From Acetofilamentum sp. (GTDB lineage Bacteria > Bacteroidota > Bacteroidia > Bacteroidales > DTU049): a DNA stretch of 32,797 bases. How positions within the stretch are numbered: the first letter of the stretch is position 1; each line of letters begins with the position of its first letter. The position numbers and the translations under genes were made by a program. This document shows positions 24,120 through 32,386 of this stretch, piece by piece. The notes below the pieces were generated by a model that did not search any database, was not told the origin of the DNA, and worked only from the letters and a program-made list of their open reading frames with translations. The stretch is taken from positions 8,257 through 41,053 of the forward strand of contig DYON01000003.1 in assembly GCA_020720525.1 (NCBI GenBank), read 5' to 3'.

Positions 24120-25406
24120 ATGAAAGTTGACGTTATTTTAGGCCTGCAGTGGGGCGACGAAGGGAAAGGAAAAATTGTGGATGCGCTTGCTCCGGCTTAC
24201 GATATTATAGCTCGTTTTCAAGGCGGACCCAATGCAGGGCATACCATTATTTTTAACGAACGAAAATTCGTTTTACATACCGTGCCTAGTGGTATTTTTC
24301 GACGCGAAATCACCAATGTGATTGGCAATGGTGTGGTTCTCGACCCAGTTATTTTTTGTAAAGAAATTGATGCAGTTGTCGATGCTGGTTTCAATCCGGT
24401 CGATAATCTGATTATTAGTGGCAATTGCCATCTCATAATGCCTTCGCATCGCTTGCTCGATGCCATTAGCGAGGCTGCAATGGGCGATCGCAAAATCGGA
24501 AGTACTCTAAAAGGCATTGGGCCAACCTATACCGATAAATATGCGCGCAAAGGACTTAGGGCTGGCGCAGTTGCTTTGCCCGATTTCGAAACTCAATACC
24601 AAATTCGCAAAGAGCAGCATTTCGACTATATTCGATTAACTGGCGCAGATACTTCCCAGTTTCGCTTCGATGGTTTGTCGTTCGACGAGTATGAGAAATT
24701 GTGGTTCGAAGCCATTGCGAAGTTGAAAAAATTTAGAATTGTTGCTACCGAAGTATTTCTCAACAATGCGCTCAAAGAAGGTAAGCGCGTTTTGTCCGAA
24801 GGTGCGCAGGGTACTTTGCTCGATATCGATTTTGGCTCCTATCCTTTTGTGACTTCTTCCAATACAACCACTGGTGGCGTTTGCACTGGACTTGGAATTG
24901 CTCCGCAACATGTCGGCAAGGTTTTTGGAATTTTCAAAGCCTATTGCACCAGGGTAGGGAATGGTCCATTTCCGACCGAACTCAACAACGATATGGGAGA
25001 GCTTATTCGCAAAAATGGAAATGAATTTGGTTCAACTACTGGTCGCCCACGCCGAACGGGTTGGCTCGATCTTCCTGCTTTGAGGTATGCAATTATGATT
25101 AATGGTGTTACCGATTTGGTGATGACCAAAGCCGATGTTCTCACAGGATTGGAAACCATACAATTGTGCAATGCGTATAAATGCGCTGATAAGGAGTATT
25201 CTATGCCCGAATTGGTAATCGAAAATTCATGTGAACCCATCAATCAGTCTATGAAGGGCTGGTCGGAAGATATTTCAAAAGTTGACTCTATCGACTCCTT
25301 GCCTTTAGAGATGAAGCAATATCTCAATTTCATTGAAATGGAAGTTGGTGTTGTGGTGTCTTGTGTTTCTACAGGCCCCGACAGAAATCAAATAATTAAA
25401 ATTTAG
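24120..25406 (+). CDS. purA: adenylosuccinate synthetase
   Basis: This 428-residue enzyme condenses IMP and aspartate with GTP to adenylosuccinate, the committed step to AMP. Signatures are complete: GLQWGDEGKGKIVD at the N-terminus with catalytic Asp13, GGPNAGHTI with catalytic His41, GIGPTYTDKYARKGLR, GTLLDIDFGSYPFVTSSNTT, GRPRRTGWLDL, and KADVLTGLETI for guanine binding. Length is standard. From family knowledge, (p)ppGpp inhibits PurA in several bacteria, which makes its nearness to rel noteworthy. It has its own -7 element and is followed after 4 nt by the PepSY-like gene, so it probably heads a four-gene operon running to 29335. Confidence 0.97.
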   Translation: MKVDVILGLQWGDEGKGKIVDALAPAYDIIARFQGGPNAGHTIIFNERKFVLHTVPSGIFRREITNVIGNGVVLDPVIFCKEIDAVVDAGFNPVDNLIISGNCHLIMPSHRLLDAISEAAMGDRKIGSTLKGIGPTYTDKYARKGLRAGAVALPDFETQYQIRKEQHFDYIRLTGADTSQFRFDGLSFDEYEKLWFEAIAKLKKFRIVATEVFLNNALKEGKRVLSEGAQGTLLDIDFGSYPFVTSSNTTTGGVCTGLGIAPQHVGKVFGIFKAYCTRVGNGPFPTELNNDMGELIRKNGNEFGSTTGRPRRTGWLDLPALRYAIMINGVTDLVMTKADVLTGLETIQLCNAYKCADKEYSMPELVIENSCEPINQSMKGWSEDISKVDSIDSLPLEMKQYLNFIEMEVGVVVSCVSTGPDRNQIIKI

Positions 25407-25410
25407 CATC

Positions 25411-26913
25411 ATGAAAAAAATATCGTTTTTTCTTGTTTTTTGCATTGGATTTATGTTTTGCACAATGGCGCAAATCCCTGTAAAAGAAAGTGATGTGCCC
25501 GATGCAGTGAAAGGCAAAATGGCAAATTTGTTTCCAGGCTTTTCGGGTGTTCAGTGGACAAAGCACAGCACCGATTTTCATGCATCTTTTGCCTACGACG
25601 ATGCAAAAGTGCTCGTGAAATTTACTGAAGCCGGCAAATGGTTGGTTTCCGAATCGGAATATCAACTCGATAAATTGCCTCGTTCGCTCCAGAAACATGT
25701 GGGGGCGAATTTTGCTCAATTTGAAATAGATAAATCGATAATGGTTGAAACAAAAGATGTTTCGGAATATAGAATTGAAATGACCGATTCGGTCACCAAG
25801 AAAAAAATGATTGCCTATTACGACATTTCTGGCAACTTTTCGCGCCAAGCCGATGCAAATGGAAACGATCAGAATCTCTCTCTCAACAACAACAACGATA
25901 AAGGACGCCATCCAGTGCACCCAAAAGAACTCCCTTCATCTGTGAATTCGTATATTATAATAAACTACCCAACCCATACCATTAAAGAGAGTTTCATCGT
26001 AAACAACGAAACTTATCAAAATGCTTATCTTGTCTTTTTGTCTAAAACCGACGAAACTGGCAGTGTTGAATTGTGGTTCGATTTTCAGGGTACGCTTATA
26101 AAAATTGGCGGGGAGCAACAACCCAATAATAACACCAATCCCAATAATAAGGCTGAGAAAGGCAATAAGAAAAATCTTCGTCAACCAGTTTCAGAAAGTA
26201 AAGTTCCTGCTATTGCGGTTCAATACTTTATTAAAAAAGAACCCAAAGCCGACGAGGTAAGGTGGGACACAATTGGCAAAGAATACGTGGTTTCTTATTA
26301 CAATGCAGCTCGCAGCATCGATTGTAGAATGCATTTCGACAGCCGTGGTACATTTGTAAAACAAGCTACTGTTTTAAGTCCTAAAAATCTGCATCCTCTC
26401 ATTCAGAGTTACCTCGATGAAAATTACTATGGGCTTGAAATAGAGTCGGCCGAAGCATTGGTGATGGCAGATAAGAAAAAATATACCTTGGTAAAATTGT
26501 TTAGCCCCAATTGGGCGAACGACCCAATGGTGTATCATCAGATTTATTTTTCCACCAGTGGTCGCCTCGAAAAAGAAGATCTTGCCAATTTTATTGATGG
26601 CGACGAAGCTTTCCGAAAGCAACAAAATGCCGAACGCGATCAGCAGTTCAACGAATACATCGATAGCGAAGATATTTCGATTGGCGAAAATTCAATTGTT
26701 GATGGGCAAATGATTACCTTTAAGGAGCTTCCTTCTAAAACCATTAAATACATTTCTGACAACTACGTTGGCTTTAAATTTGTTGAAGGCATTATTATAA
26801 GCGACGAAGATGCACTCAAATACAGTGTTATAATGAAGAAAGATGGCTTCAATGAGCGCAAACGATTGTTGTTCGACTTGAAAGGCAATTTCTTGAAAGA
26901 AGAAGATTTTTGA
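25411..26913 (+). CDS. secreted protein with several PepSY-like domains
   Basis: The product has 500 residues. A signal peptide ends CTMAQ at about residue 21. The rest looks like a string of PepSY-like (BLIP-like fold) units. Each has a short helix of the type VPDAVKGKMANLFPGF, ELPSSVNSYIIINYP, NLHPLIQSYLDENYYG or ELPSKTIKYISDNYVGF, followed by strands and a closing phrase such as YYDISGNF, WFDFQGTLIKI, HFDSRGTF or FDLKGNFLKEEDF. I count about five units, with an Asn/Gln-rich linker near residues 150-170 and another near 230-245. Such proteins are common in Bacteroidota periplasm or envelope, but without a settled function. It lies 4 nt after purA and shares one base with the next ATG, so it is translationally coupled to the OstA-like gene. 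Confidence 0.8.
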   Translation: MKKISFFLVFCIGFMFCTMAQIPVKESDVPDAVKGKMANLFPGFSGVQWTKHSTDFHASFAYDDAKVLVKFTEAGKWLVSESEYQLDKLPRSLQKHVGANFAQFEIDKSIMVETKDVSEYRIEMTDSVTKKKMIAYYDISGNFSRQADANGNDQNLSLNNNNDKGRHPVHPKELPSSVNSYIIINYPTHTIKESFIVNNETYQNAYLVFLSKTDETGSVELWFDFQGTLIKIGGEQQPNNNTNPNNKAEKGNKKNLRQPVSESKVPAIAVQYFIKKEPKADEVRWDTIGKEYVVSYYNAARSIDCRMHFDSRGTFVKQATVLSPKNLHPLIQSYLDENYYGLEIESAEALVMADKKKYTLVKLFSPNWANDPMVYHQIYFSTSGRLEKEDLANFIDGDEAFRKQQNAERDQQFNEYIDSEDISIGENSIVDGQMITFKELPSKTIKYISDNYVGFKFVEGIIISDEDALKYSVIMKKDGFNERKRLLFDLKGNFLKEEDF

Positions 26914-28499
26914 TGCATGCCTCTGCTGTTCGGTTCTTCTTTTTAGCCATTGCATTGATTTGTGCAAATTCTGTATTTGCTCAAGAGAAGAAAAAAATTC
27001 TTCTCAAGTCGGCCAACGAACTCGAATTTAATAAGCCTGTAAATCCCGACGTGCAAATTTTGCGCGGAAATGTGGTTTTTCAGCACGAAGAGTCGCTTAT
27101 GTATTGCGATAGTGCTTATTTGTATATTCATACAAATGCAATGGATGCTTTTGGAAATGTACATGTTAAAGTATCGGATACAACTCAGATTTATGGAGAA
27201 AAACTCCACTACGATGGCAACAAAAAAACGGCTGTCATGGAGAAAGATGTTCAGCTTATCGACAACAAAATTATTCTCAGAACCAACAAACTCACCTACG
27301 ATATAGGCAAAGGTGTTGGCTACTATCTCGATGGCGCTGTGATTGAAGACCCAAGCAATACTCTTGTGAGTAAACATGGCTACTATTATGCGGGTAGCAA
27401 AGAGTTTTTCTTTCGCCACGATGTGGTTGTTACTGGCAATAATTTCAAACTTACTTCGGATAGTTTGATGTACAATACCATCACCGAACAAGTCAATTTT
27501 TATGGCAATACGCATATTATTAGCGATAGCACCCACATTTTTTGCAACAGTGGTTGGTACAATACCAAAACCGATAGAACATTGCTTACCGATAGGGCTC
27601 GCATGATTAATGGTTCATCAGTACTTGAAGGCGACACATTGTATTACGACCGCCGCGTGGGCGAGGGAACAGCTACTCGCAATGTGGTGTTTCGCGATAC
27701 CCTTGAGAGCATTATGCTTCGCTCGGGGCTTGGCATTTTTCATCAAGCCGATAGTTCTATTCTTGCAACCGACAGCGCTGTTTTTATCACCTGGGATGCT
27801 TCCGATTCGCTTTATTTGCACGGCGATACTCTTTTTTCGCGAAAAGACACTCTTTTGGGTCGCGAAGTGAAGGTTTTTCATCACGTGAGATTTTTTCGCG
27901 CCGATATGCAAGGAGTGTGCGATTCGCTCTATTATTGCGAATCCGATTCGCTTATGCGGATGTATGTCGATCCTTGCTTATGGTCCGATTCTACTCAAAT
28001 GACAGCCGACTATATGCAGTTTCTCACCGATAAGGGTCATATTTTAGAATTGTTCATGCGAAACAATGCTTTTATTGCTTCGCACTACTCCGACAACGAC
28101 TACCAACAAGTGAAGGGCGATATGATGAAAGGGTATTTTGTCAACAACGAGCTGAATCTGATGAAAGTGTTTGGTAGCACTGAAACAATTTACTTCATTG
28201 AAGATGAAAATGGTGGAAAAACGGGAATCAACAAGTCGAAATCGACAGCCTTAGATATGCACTTCGAGGAAAAAGAAGTTACCGCTATCGATATGAATGG
28301 AAGCCCAATTGGGACTATTTATCCGCACCGCGAACTCTCGTCGGAGCAGCGCAAATTGAGTGGATTTTTGTGGCGTGGTCTTGTTAGACCGTTGAATCCC
28401 GAAGATGTGTTTCGCAACGATTCAAGCACTGGAAACAACCAAAACAGTGGACGTGGACGTGGTGGACAGTTCGAACAAAATAAAACTGCTCCCGAATAA
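26913..28499 (+). CDS. OstA/LptA-like periplasmic protein
   Basis: The 528-residue protein begins with a signal peptide ending SVFAQ. Its body is made of LptA/OstA-type beta-jelly-roll repeats: VQILRGNVVFQHEESLMYCDSAYLY, MDAFGNVHVKVSDT, KLTYDIGKGVGYYLDGAVI, VNFYGNTHIISDS, YDRRVGEGTATRNVVFRD and HILELFMRNNAFI, with alternating hydrophobic positions. In this family such folds carry lipopolysaccharide across the periplasm or form part of the outer-membrane assembly; the long form is a Bacteroidota variant. The C-terminus is Asn/Gly/Gln-rich and likely disordered. The ATG at 26913 shares its A with the upstream TGA (TGATG), which indicates coupling; a TTG at 26910 is less likely. A role in LPS transport is family inference. 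Confidence 0.85.
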   Translation: MHASAVRFFFLAIALICANSVFAQEKKKILLKSANELEFNKPVNPDVQILRGNVVFQHEESLMYCDSAYLYIHTNAMDAFGNVHVKVSDTTQIYGEKLHYDGNKKTAVMEKDVQLIDNKIILRTNKLTYDIGKGVGYYLDGAVIEDPSNTLVSKHGYYYAGSKEFFFRHDVVVTGNNFKLTSDSLMYNTITEQVNFYGNTHIISDSTHIFCNSGWYNTKTDRTLLTDRARMINGSSVLEGDTLYYDRRVGEGTATRNVVFRDTLESIMLRSGLGIFHQADSSILATDSAVFITWDASDSLYLHGDTLFSRKDTLLGREVKVFHHVRFFRADMQGVCDSLYYCESDSLMRMYVDPCLWSDSTQMTADYMQFLTDKGHILELFMRNNAFIASHYSDNDYQQVKGDMMKGYFVNNELNLMKVFGSTETIYFIEDENGGKTGINKSKSTALDMHFEEKEVTAIDMNGSPIGTIYPHRELSSEQRKLSGFLWRGLVRPLNPEDVFRNDSSTGNNQNSGRGRGGQFEQNKTAPE

Positions 28500-28516
28500 A
28501 AAAAATAGACTAAACT

Positions 28517-29335
28517 GTGCACGAAACTGTTCTGAAACCTATAAAGCGAAGCGGATTAAGGCATTTTTTTGCTCGGGAATTCTATACCTGCAAGCGCCGA
28601 ATAATATGGCTTGTTGGAAATACACGTTTTGCACAATCGGTTTCGCTTCGGCAATTGCCTTATGTTGTGTTCGAGCACAAGTCGGTTGTAATGCGACCTC
28701 TTAAAGATGTTGATATGCAATTGCAGCGAAACAAAAAAGTCAATTTGTCAATTGCTATAAAACCCATTCACCAAATTGTGATTGCTCCTGGCGAGACATT
28801 TTCGCTGTGGAAACTTGTTGGACGCCCTCGAAGCAGCAAAGGTTATCTCGAAGGACTGACCCTGTCGCGTGGGCAAATTTCAACAGGAGTTGGCGGTGGT
28901 TTGTGTCAGCTGGGCAATTTGCTGTTTTGGATTTTTATGAACAGTCCGCTTAGTATTGTTGAGCGTCACCGACATTCGTACGATGTGTTTCCCGATATTA
29001 ATCGCAAAGTTCCTTTTGGAGCAGGTGCAACTTTGGTTTACAACTATATCGACTTGCAAGTGAAGAATAACACCGAACAGCAATATCAGATTCTACTTTG
29101 GCTCGACGATGAATATCTCCATGGAAGCCTACTTTGCGAATCGCCACTGCTGAAAGAGTATCGCATCGAAGAAAAATACCACTTCTTTCGTCAAGAATCG
29201 TGGGGAGGATACTCCCGTCACAATCAAATTGCCCGCATTGAAACCGATTTGCAAACTCAAGTCGAAACCGAAACGTTTTGGGTCGAAAATCATGCATTGC
29301 TTATGTATAGGCCGTTTTTGAATACAACAAATTAG
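28517..29335 (+). CDS. VanW-family protein
   Basis: This 272-residue protein carries the VanW domain: KPIHQIVIAPGETFSLWKLVG, then GLTLSRGQISTGVGGGLCQL, followed by SPLSIVERHRHSYDVFPD and GAGATLVYNYIDLQ. The N-terminal 70 residues are basic, with no clear signal peptide or membrane segment. VanW is named after a gene in vanB-type glycopeptide resistance clusters, but its biochemical role is unknown and no van resistance genes are here, so resistance should not be inferred. The start is GTG at 28517, 17 nt after the OstA-like gene; no ATG matches the conserved region's start. It is the last gene of the probable purA operon. Its placement next to an LPS-transport-like gene hints at an envelope role, which is inference. 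Confidence 0.83.
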   Translation: MHETVLKPIKRSGLRHFFAREFYTCKRRIIWLVGNTRFAQSVSLRQLPYVVFEHKSVVMRPLKDVDMQLQRNKKVNLSIAIKPIHQIVIAPGETFSLWKLVGRPRSSKGYLEGLTLSRGQISTGVGGGLCQLGNLLFWIFMNSPLSIVERHRHSYDVFPDINRKVPFGAGATLVYNYIDLQVKNNTEQQYQILLWLDDEYLHGSLLCESPLLKEYRIEEKYHFFRQESWGGYSRHNQIARIETDLQTQVETETFWVENHALLMYRPFLNTTN

Positions 29336-29379
29336 TGTTTTGAATTTTGTGAATTAATCGGTCTTTAGCCGACAGTAAA

Positions 29380-29442
29380 CGGTTACAAATGCTTATAAGT
29401 GTTTATATCCGTTTATAAACGACTATAAACGTTTAATAACCG
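29380..29442. repeat. nested palindromes with phased TTTATA motifs upstream of ssb
   Basis: Three perfect palindromes lie in a row: CTTATAAG (29392-29399), CGTTTATAAACG (29410-29421) and TAAACGTTTA (29426-29435). They are enclosed by CGGTTA (29380-29385) and its inverse complement TAACCG (29437-29442). No coding content. It may be an operator, a recombination or replication-related site, or a decayed repeat; the sequence alone does not decide. Confidence 0.65.
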
Positions 29443-29463
29443 ACTAAAATGGATGACGGTTGC

Positions 29464-29471
29464 GACCTTTG
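29464..29471 (+). promoter_or_regulatory. weak -7 element for ssb
   Basis: GACCTTTG differs from TAnnTTTG only at its first base. It ends 24 nt before the ssb ATG. Confidence 0.35.
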
Positions 29472-29495
29472 TTCTAACTTTTAAAAATCAAAATT

Positions 29496-29837
29496 ATGAA
29501 CAAGGTTGAATTAATTGGTCGAATTGGAAAAGCTCCTGAAATCAAAACAACAAAGAACGGAAACAAACTAGCCACGTTTTCGATAGCCATCAACGAAGGC
29601 TATTTGAATGGTTTTGGCGAATTCGTAAACAATACGAGCTGGCATCGCATTGTGCTCTGGGGCGAAGAAGTCGCCAAATACGAAGCATTGCTCAAAAGTG
29701 GTGCTCAATTGTATGTGAGTGGAAAACTCAACAACAATAGCTATACCGACAAAGAGGGCAATAAACGTACGGTTACCCAAATTATTGGTCAGCTAATCGA
29801 AGATAGGCCTAATGGCGTGTCGCAAGGAGCTGTTTGA
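29496..29837 (+). CDS. ssb: short single-stranded DNA-binding protein
   Basis: The 113-residue product is a single OB-fold SSB: NKVELIGRIGKAPEIK at the N-terminus, LATFSIAINE, NNTSWHRIVLWGEEVAKYEALLKSGAQLYVSGKL and TQIIGQLIEDRPN. The usual disordered linker and acidic C-terminal tip (of the DDDIPF type, the docking site for partner proteins) are missing; the protein ends NGVSQGAV. It may thus be a secondary SSB rather than the replicative one, though short SSBs are not rare in Bacteroidota. The palindrome cluster at 29380-29442 lies just upstream. It appears to be transcribed alone. Confidence 0.93.
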   Translation: MNKVELIGRIGKAPEIKTTKNGNKLATFSIAINEGYLNGFGEFVNNTSWHRIVLWGEEVAKYEALLKSGAQLYVSGKLNNNSYTDKEGNKRTVTQIIGQLIEDRPNGVSQGAV

Positions 29838-30001
29838 TAAAAATCTATCTAACAATTCTGCATTCGGGCCGATGTATGTTTGCCATTCAGCATTTACACC
29901 CGATGCAGGTTGTTTTTAAACTATTTCTTCACTCTGCACAACGCTTTTGTTGTTGTGGTTGTATGTAGCAACGTAGCAAAACCTATTTGGCGAAAAATGA
30001 T

Positions 30002-30009
30002 TATTTTTG
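30002..30009 (+). promoter_or_regulatory. -7 element of the DUF6252-like lipoprotein gene
   Basis: TATTTTTG is an exact match ending 13 nt before the ATG at 30023; the leader would be about 9 nt. Confidence 0.5.
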
Positions 30010-30022
30010 CAATAAAAATACA

Positions 30023-30496
30023 ATGAAAAATTTGTTTCTTATTTTAATAGTAATTGCTGCCATTGCTTTATCTTCTTGTGAGAAAGATAGCGACGGTACA
30101 CCAGTGATTATCAACCCCAATGCAGCAATGAATTGCCAAATTGATGGTCAGAGTTGGACTGCTTTTACACGTGTGACTACCAATACATCTGGCACTTTTG
30201 TTATCAATGGTAGTGCTCTTTCTAGCGATGCATTGAACATTACAATAGCTGGTGAAACTGTTGGAACTTACACTTTAGGCACTGCACAATTTGGTTTTTC
30301 CGGTTCTTATAGCCCAGTTGCATCTAATCCAGATAGCGCATACACTGCTTTGAATGGAACTGTTGTAATAACCGAATTGAATACTACAATGAAGAAGATT
30401 TCTGGTACATTTCAGTTCAACGCAATCAATGTTTTGAACAACAATCTAAACAAAGCTATTACAGACGGCGTTTTCACATCTTTGTCATACAATTAA
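30023..30496 (+). CDS. lipoprotein resembling DUF6252 family
   Basis: The 157-residue product starts MKNLFLILIVIAAIALSSC, with the lipidated Cys at position 19. After an acidic linker comes a small beta-rich domain beginning MNCQIDGQSWTAF and containing GTYTLG, YTALNGTVVITELN and KKISGTFQFNAIN. This pattern, an N-terminal 'x-DG-x-W' and later 'GTF-F', is what I recall for DUF6252-type Bacteroidota lipoproteins; the assignment is from memory. Function unknown. I take the ATG at 30023, because a start upstream would include the promoter element. It is monocistronic as far as can be seen. Confidence 0.78.
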   Translation: MKNLFLILIVIAAIALSSCEKDSDGTPVIINPNAAMNCQIDGQSWTAFTRVTTNTSGTFVINGSALSSDALNITIAGETVGTYTLGTAQFGFSGSYSPVASNPDSAYTALNGTVVITELNTTMKKISGTFQFNAINVLNNNLNKAITDGVFTSLSYN

Positions 30497-30581
30497 GTCT
30501 TGTTTGTGTTTTTTCGAAATGTCTTGCCGAAAATTTGCTGTCTCAGTTTTTGTTCTTCGATGAGTAAGCGTAAATATTGCG

Positions 30582-30589
30582 TATTTTTG
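30582..30589 (+). promoter_or_regulatory. -7 element of the methyltransferase gene, adjacent to its start codon
   Basis: TATTTTTG ends only 4 nt before the ATG at 30594. The transcription start would then fall on or next to the start codon, suggesting a leaderless mRNA. Confidence 0.5.
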
Positions 30590-30593
30590 CAGA

Positions 30594-31778
30594 ATGAATG
30601 ATCAGCTATACTCCTACACTTTCAAAACACTGTCTGGCCTTGAGCCTTTGCTAGAAAGAGAACTTATTGATGCCGGTGCCGAAGAAATTTCGCCTGTAAA
30701 ACGTGGTTTCTGCTTCAAGGGAAACGAAGAATTGATGTACAAACTCAATTACACTTCGCGCTACGGAATTCGACTTCTAATTGAAGTGTTGAGATTTGAA
30801 TTTACCAACAAGGAAGATTTTCTCAAACAAGTGAAAGCATTTGAGTGGGATACCTATATTTCTACCGACAAAACAATGGCTGTTGATGCTGTGGTTACCA
30901 CAAGTGAATTGTTTAAAAATAGTCATTTTGCCGAGCAACTCACCAAAGACGGTATTGTCGATTTTTTTCGAAATCGATATGGGTTGCGCCCAGCAGTCGA
31001 TAAGGAATTTCCTGATATGTTGGTAAATGCTTACATCAATGGGAATGTATGTGTAATGTCGGTAGATAGCTCTGGCGATTCGCTTCATAAGCGTGGATAT
31101 CGCATTGCAGCTCACGTAGCACCACTCAACGAAGTGCTGGCTGCAGGTATTGTTGGGCTTTCGGGTTGGAATATGGATTGCGATTTTGTAGATCCCATGT
31201 GTGGTTCGGGGACTATTCTTATTGAAGCAGCCATGCTTGCCAACAATATTCCTGCTGGCTTTTATCGTAAACGATATGGCTTTATGGGGTGGCAAACATT
31301 CAAACCTGCCATGTTCGAGCGCGTCAAAAAAGAAGCATCGGAGCAGGGAATCGAATTCGAACATCGCATTATTGGAATGGATAGGTCCGACGATTCGTTG
31401 CGCTCGGCTCAGCGAAATATTATTAATGCGAAGCTCAACAAAGATATTGAGCTTAAATCGGGCAATTTTTTCGAAATTGAACTCGACGAACCAAGTTTTT
31501 TGGTGTTCAATCCACCATACGATGCACGAATGCCGATTGAAAACAGTAGAGAATATTATGAGAAAATCGGCGATACAATCAAAAACAAGCTTAAAGGCTC
31601 AACAACCTGGATGATTGTGGGCAACGAAGACCTTTGGAAAAGCATTGGGCTAAAAACAAGTAAAAAAATTCCGTTGTTGAATGGGATGATTGAAAGCCGA
31701 CTTTTGTGTTTTGAATCTTATAGCGGAAGCAAGCGATATACCGAAAATCCAGAATTTACCAACGATGGCGAAGAATAA
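30594..31778 (+). CDS. THUMP-domain class I SAM-dependent RNA methyltransferase (RlmL/Trm14 type)
   Basis: The 394-residue protein has an N-terminal ferredoxin-like plus THUMP region (~1-160, starting YSYTFKTLSGLEPLLERELIDAG) that binds structured RNA. A Rossmann methyltransferase domain follows, with SAM motif I DPMCGSGTILIEAA (200-213), motif II GMDRSDDSLR and catalytic motif IV FNPPYDARM (305-313). NPPY marks an N-methyltransferase, so m2G modification of 23S rRNA (as in the N-terminal half of E. coli RlmL) or tRNA is likely; the exact target is uncertain. E. coli RlmL is fused to a second methyltransferase; this version is the standalone half. Its last 14 bp overlap the RNase H gene. A -7 element lies 4 nt upstream of the start codon. 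Confidence 0.9.
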   Translation: MNDQLYSYTFKTLSGLEPLLERELIDAGAEEISPVKRGFCFKGNEELMYKLNYTSRYGIRLLIEVLRFEFTNKEDFLKQVKAFEWDTYISTDKTMAVDAVVTTSELFKNSHFAEQLTKDGIVDFFRNRYGLRPAVDKEFPDMLVNAYINGNVCVMSVDSSGDSLHKRGYRIAAHVAPLNEVLAAGIVGLSGWNMDCDFVDPMCGSGTILIEAAMLANNIPAGFYRKRYGFMGWQTFKPAMFERVKKEASEQGIEFEHRIIGMDRSDDSLRSAQRNIINAKLNKDIELKSGNFFEIELDEPSFLVFNPPYDARMPIENSREYYEKIGDTIKNKLKGSTTWMIVGNEDLWKSIGLKTSKKIPLLNGMIESRLLCFESYSGSKRYTENPEFTNDGEE

Positions 31779-32382
31779 TTTTTATGTTGTTTGGAGAGGC
31801 CATGCTACAGGCATTTATTCGTCGTGGGACGAATGCCGCCAGCAAATAGATGGATTCCCTGGCGCTCAATACAAAGGATATCCAACATTAGCCGCGGCCA
31901 AAGCTGCACAAAAAGAAGGCTATTCTATTACTCCCAAAAAAGCGGAACAACTTACTTCGTTCAATGGCGATACGAAGCCTGAACCATTAAGTATTTGTGT
32001 AGATGCCGCATGCAGCGGAAATCCTGGACCCATGGAATACCGTGGTGTGTGGATAGAAACCCGCGATGAGATTTTCCGACAAGGACCATTTGCGTATGCA
32101 AACAACAATGTTGGCGAATTTTTAGCCATTGTACATGGTCTAGCTTGGCTTGCCGAAAATAAAATGGACTTAATGCTGTATTCCGACTCGGTTACCGCTA
32201 TTTCGTGGGTTCGAAACCGAAAAGCCAAAACCGAACTGGTTGCAAAACCAAGCAACGAAAAAGTATTTCAGTTGATCAAACGCGCAGAAAATTGGCTGCA
32301 AAACAACCCAGTACATGCAAAAGTGCGCAAATGGGAAACTAAAATTTGGGGCGAAATTCCTGCCGATTTCGGCAGAAAATAA
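31765..32382 (+). CDS. rnhA: ribonuclease H1 with hybrid-binding N-terminal domain
   Basis: This 205-residue nuclease cuts the RNA strand of RNA-DNA hybrids. Residues ~4-50 form a viroplasmin/hybrid-binding domain (FYVVWRGHATGIYSSWDEC, then GYPTLAAAKAAQ). The catalytic domain has all four acidic residues of the family: Asp80 (ICVDAACSGNPGP), Glu118 (NNVGEFLAI), Asp141 (LYSDS) and Asp201 (GEIPADFGRK), the arrangement of Bacillus halodurans RNase H1. The ATG at 31765 lies within the methyltransferase gene, overlapping by 14 bp, and matches the N-terminus of the family; an earlier in-frame start would add 25 unrelated residues. It ends 4 bp from the convergent lipoprotein gene. Confidence 0.94.
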   Translation: MAKNNFYVVWRGHATGIYSSWDECRQQIDGFPGAQYKGYPTLAAAKAAQKEGYSITPKKAEQLTSFNGDTKPEPLSICVDAACSGNPGPMEYRGVWIETRDEIFRQGPFAYANNNVGEFLAIVHGLAWLAENKMDLMLYSDSVTAISWVRNRKAKTELVAKPSNEKVFQLIKRAENWLQNNPVHAKVRKWETKIWGEIPADFGRK

Positions 32383-32386
32383 ATAA

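Noticed and set aside
28517..29335. Glycopeptide resistance gene, because of the VanW name
   Set aside because: No vanH, vanA/B, vanX or sensor genes are nearby; VanW-domain proteins are widespread and of unknown role.
29987..30022. Upstream TTG start for the DUF6252-like lipoprotein
   Set aside because: It would put 12 residues before the signal peptide and overlap the promoter at 30002-30009.
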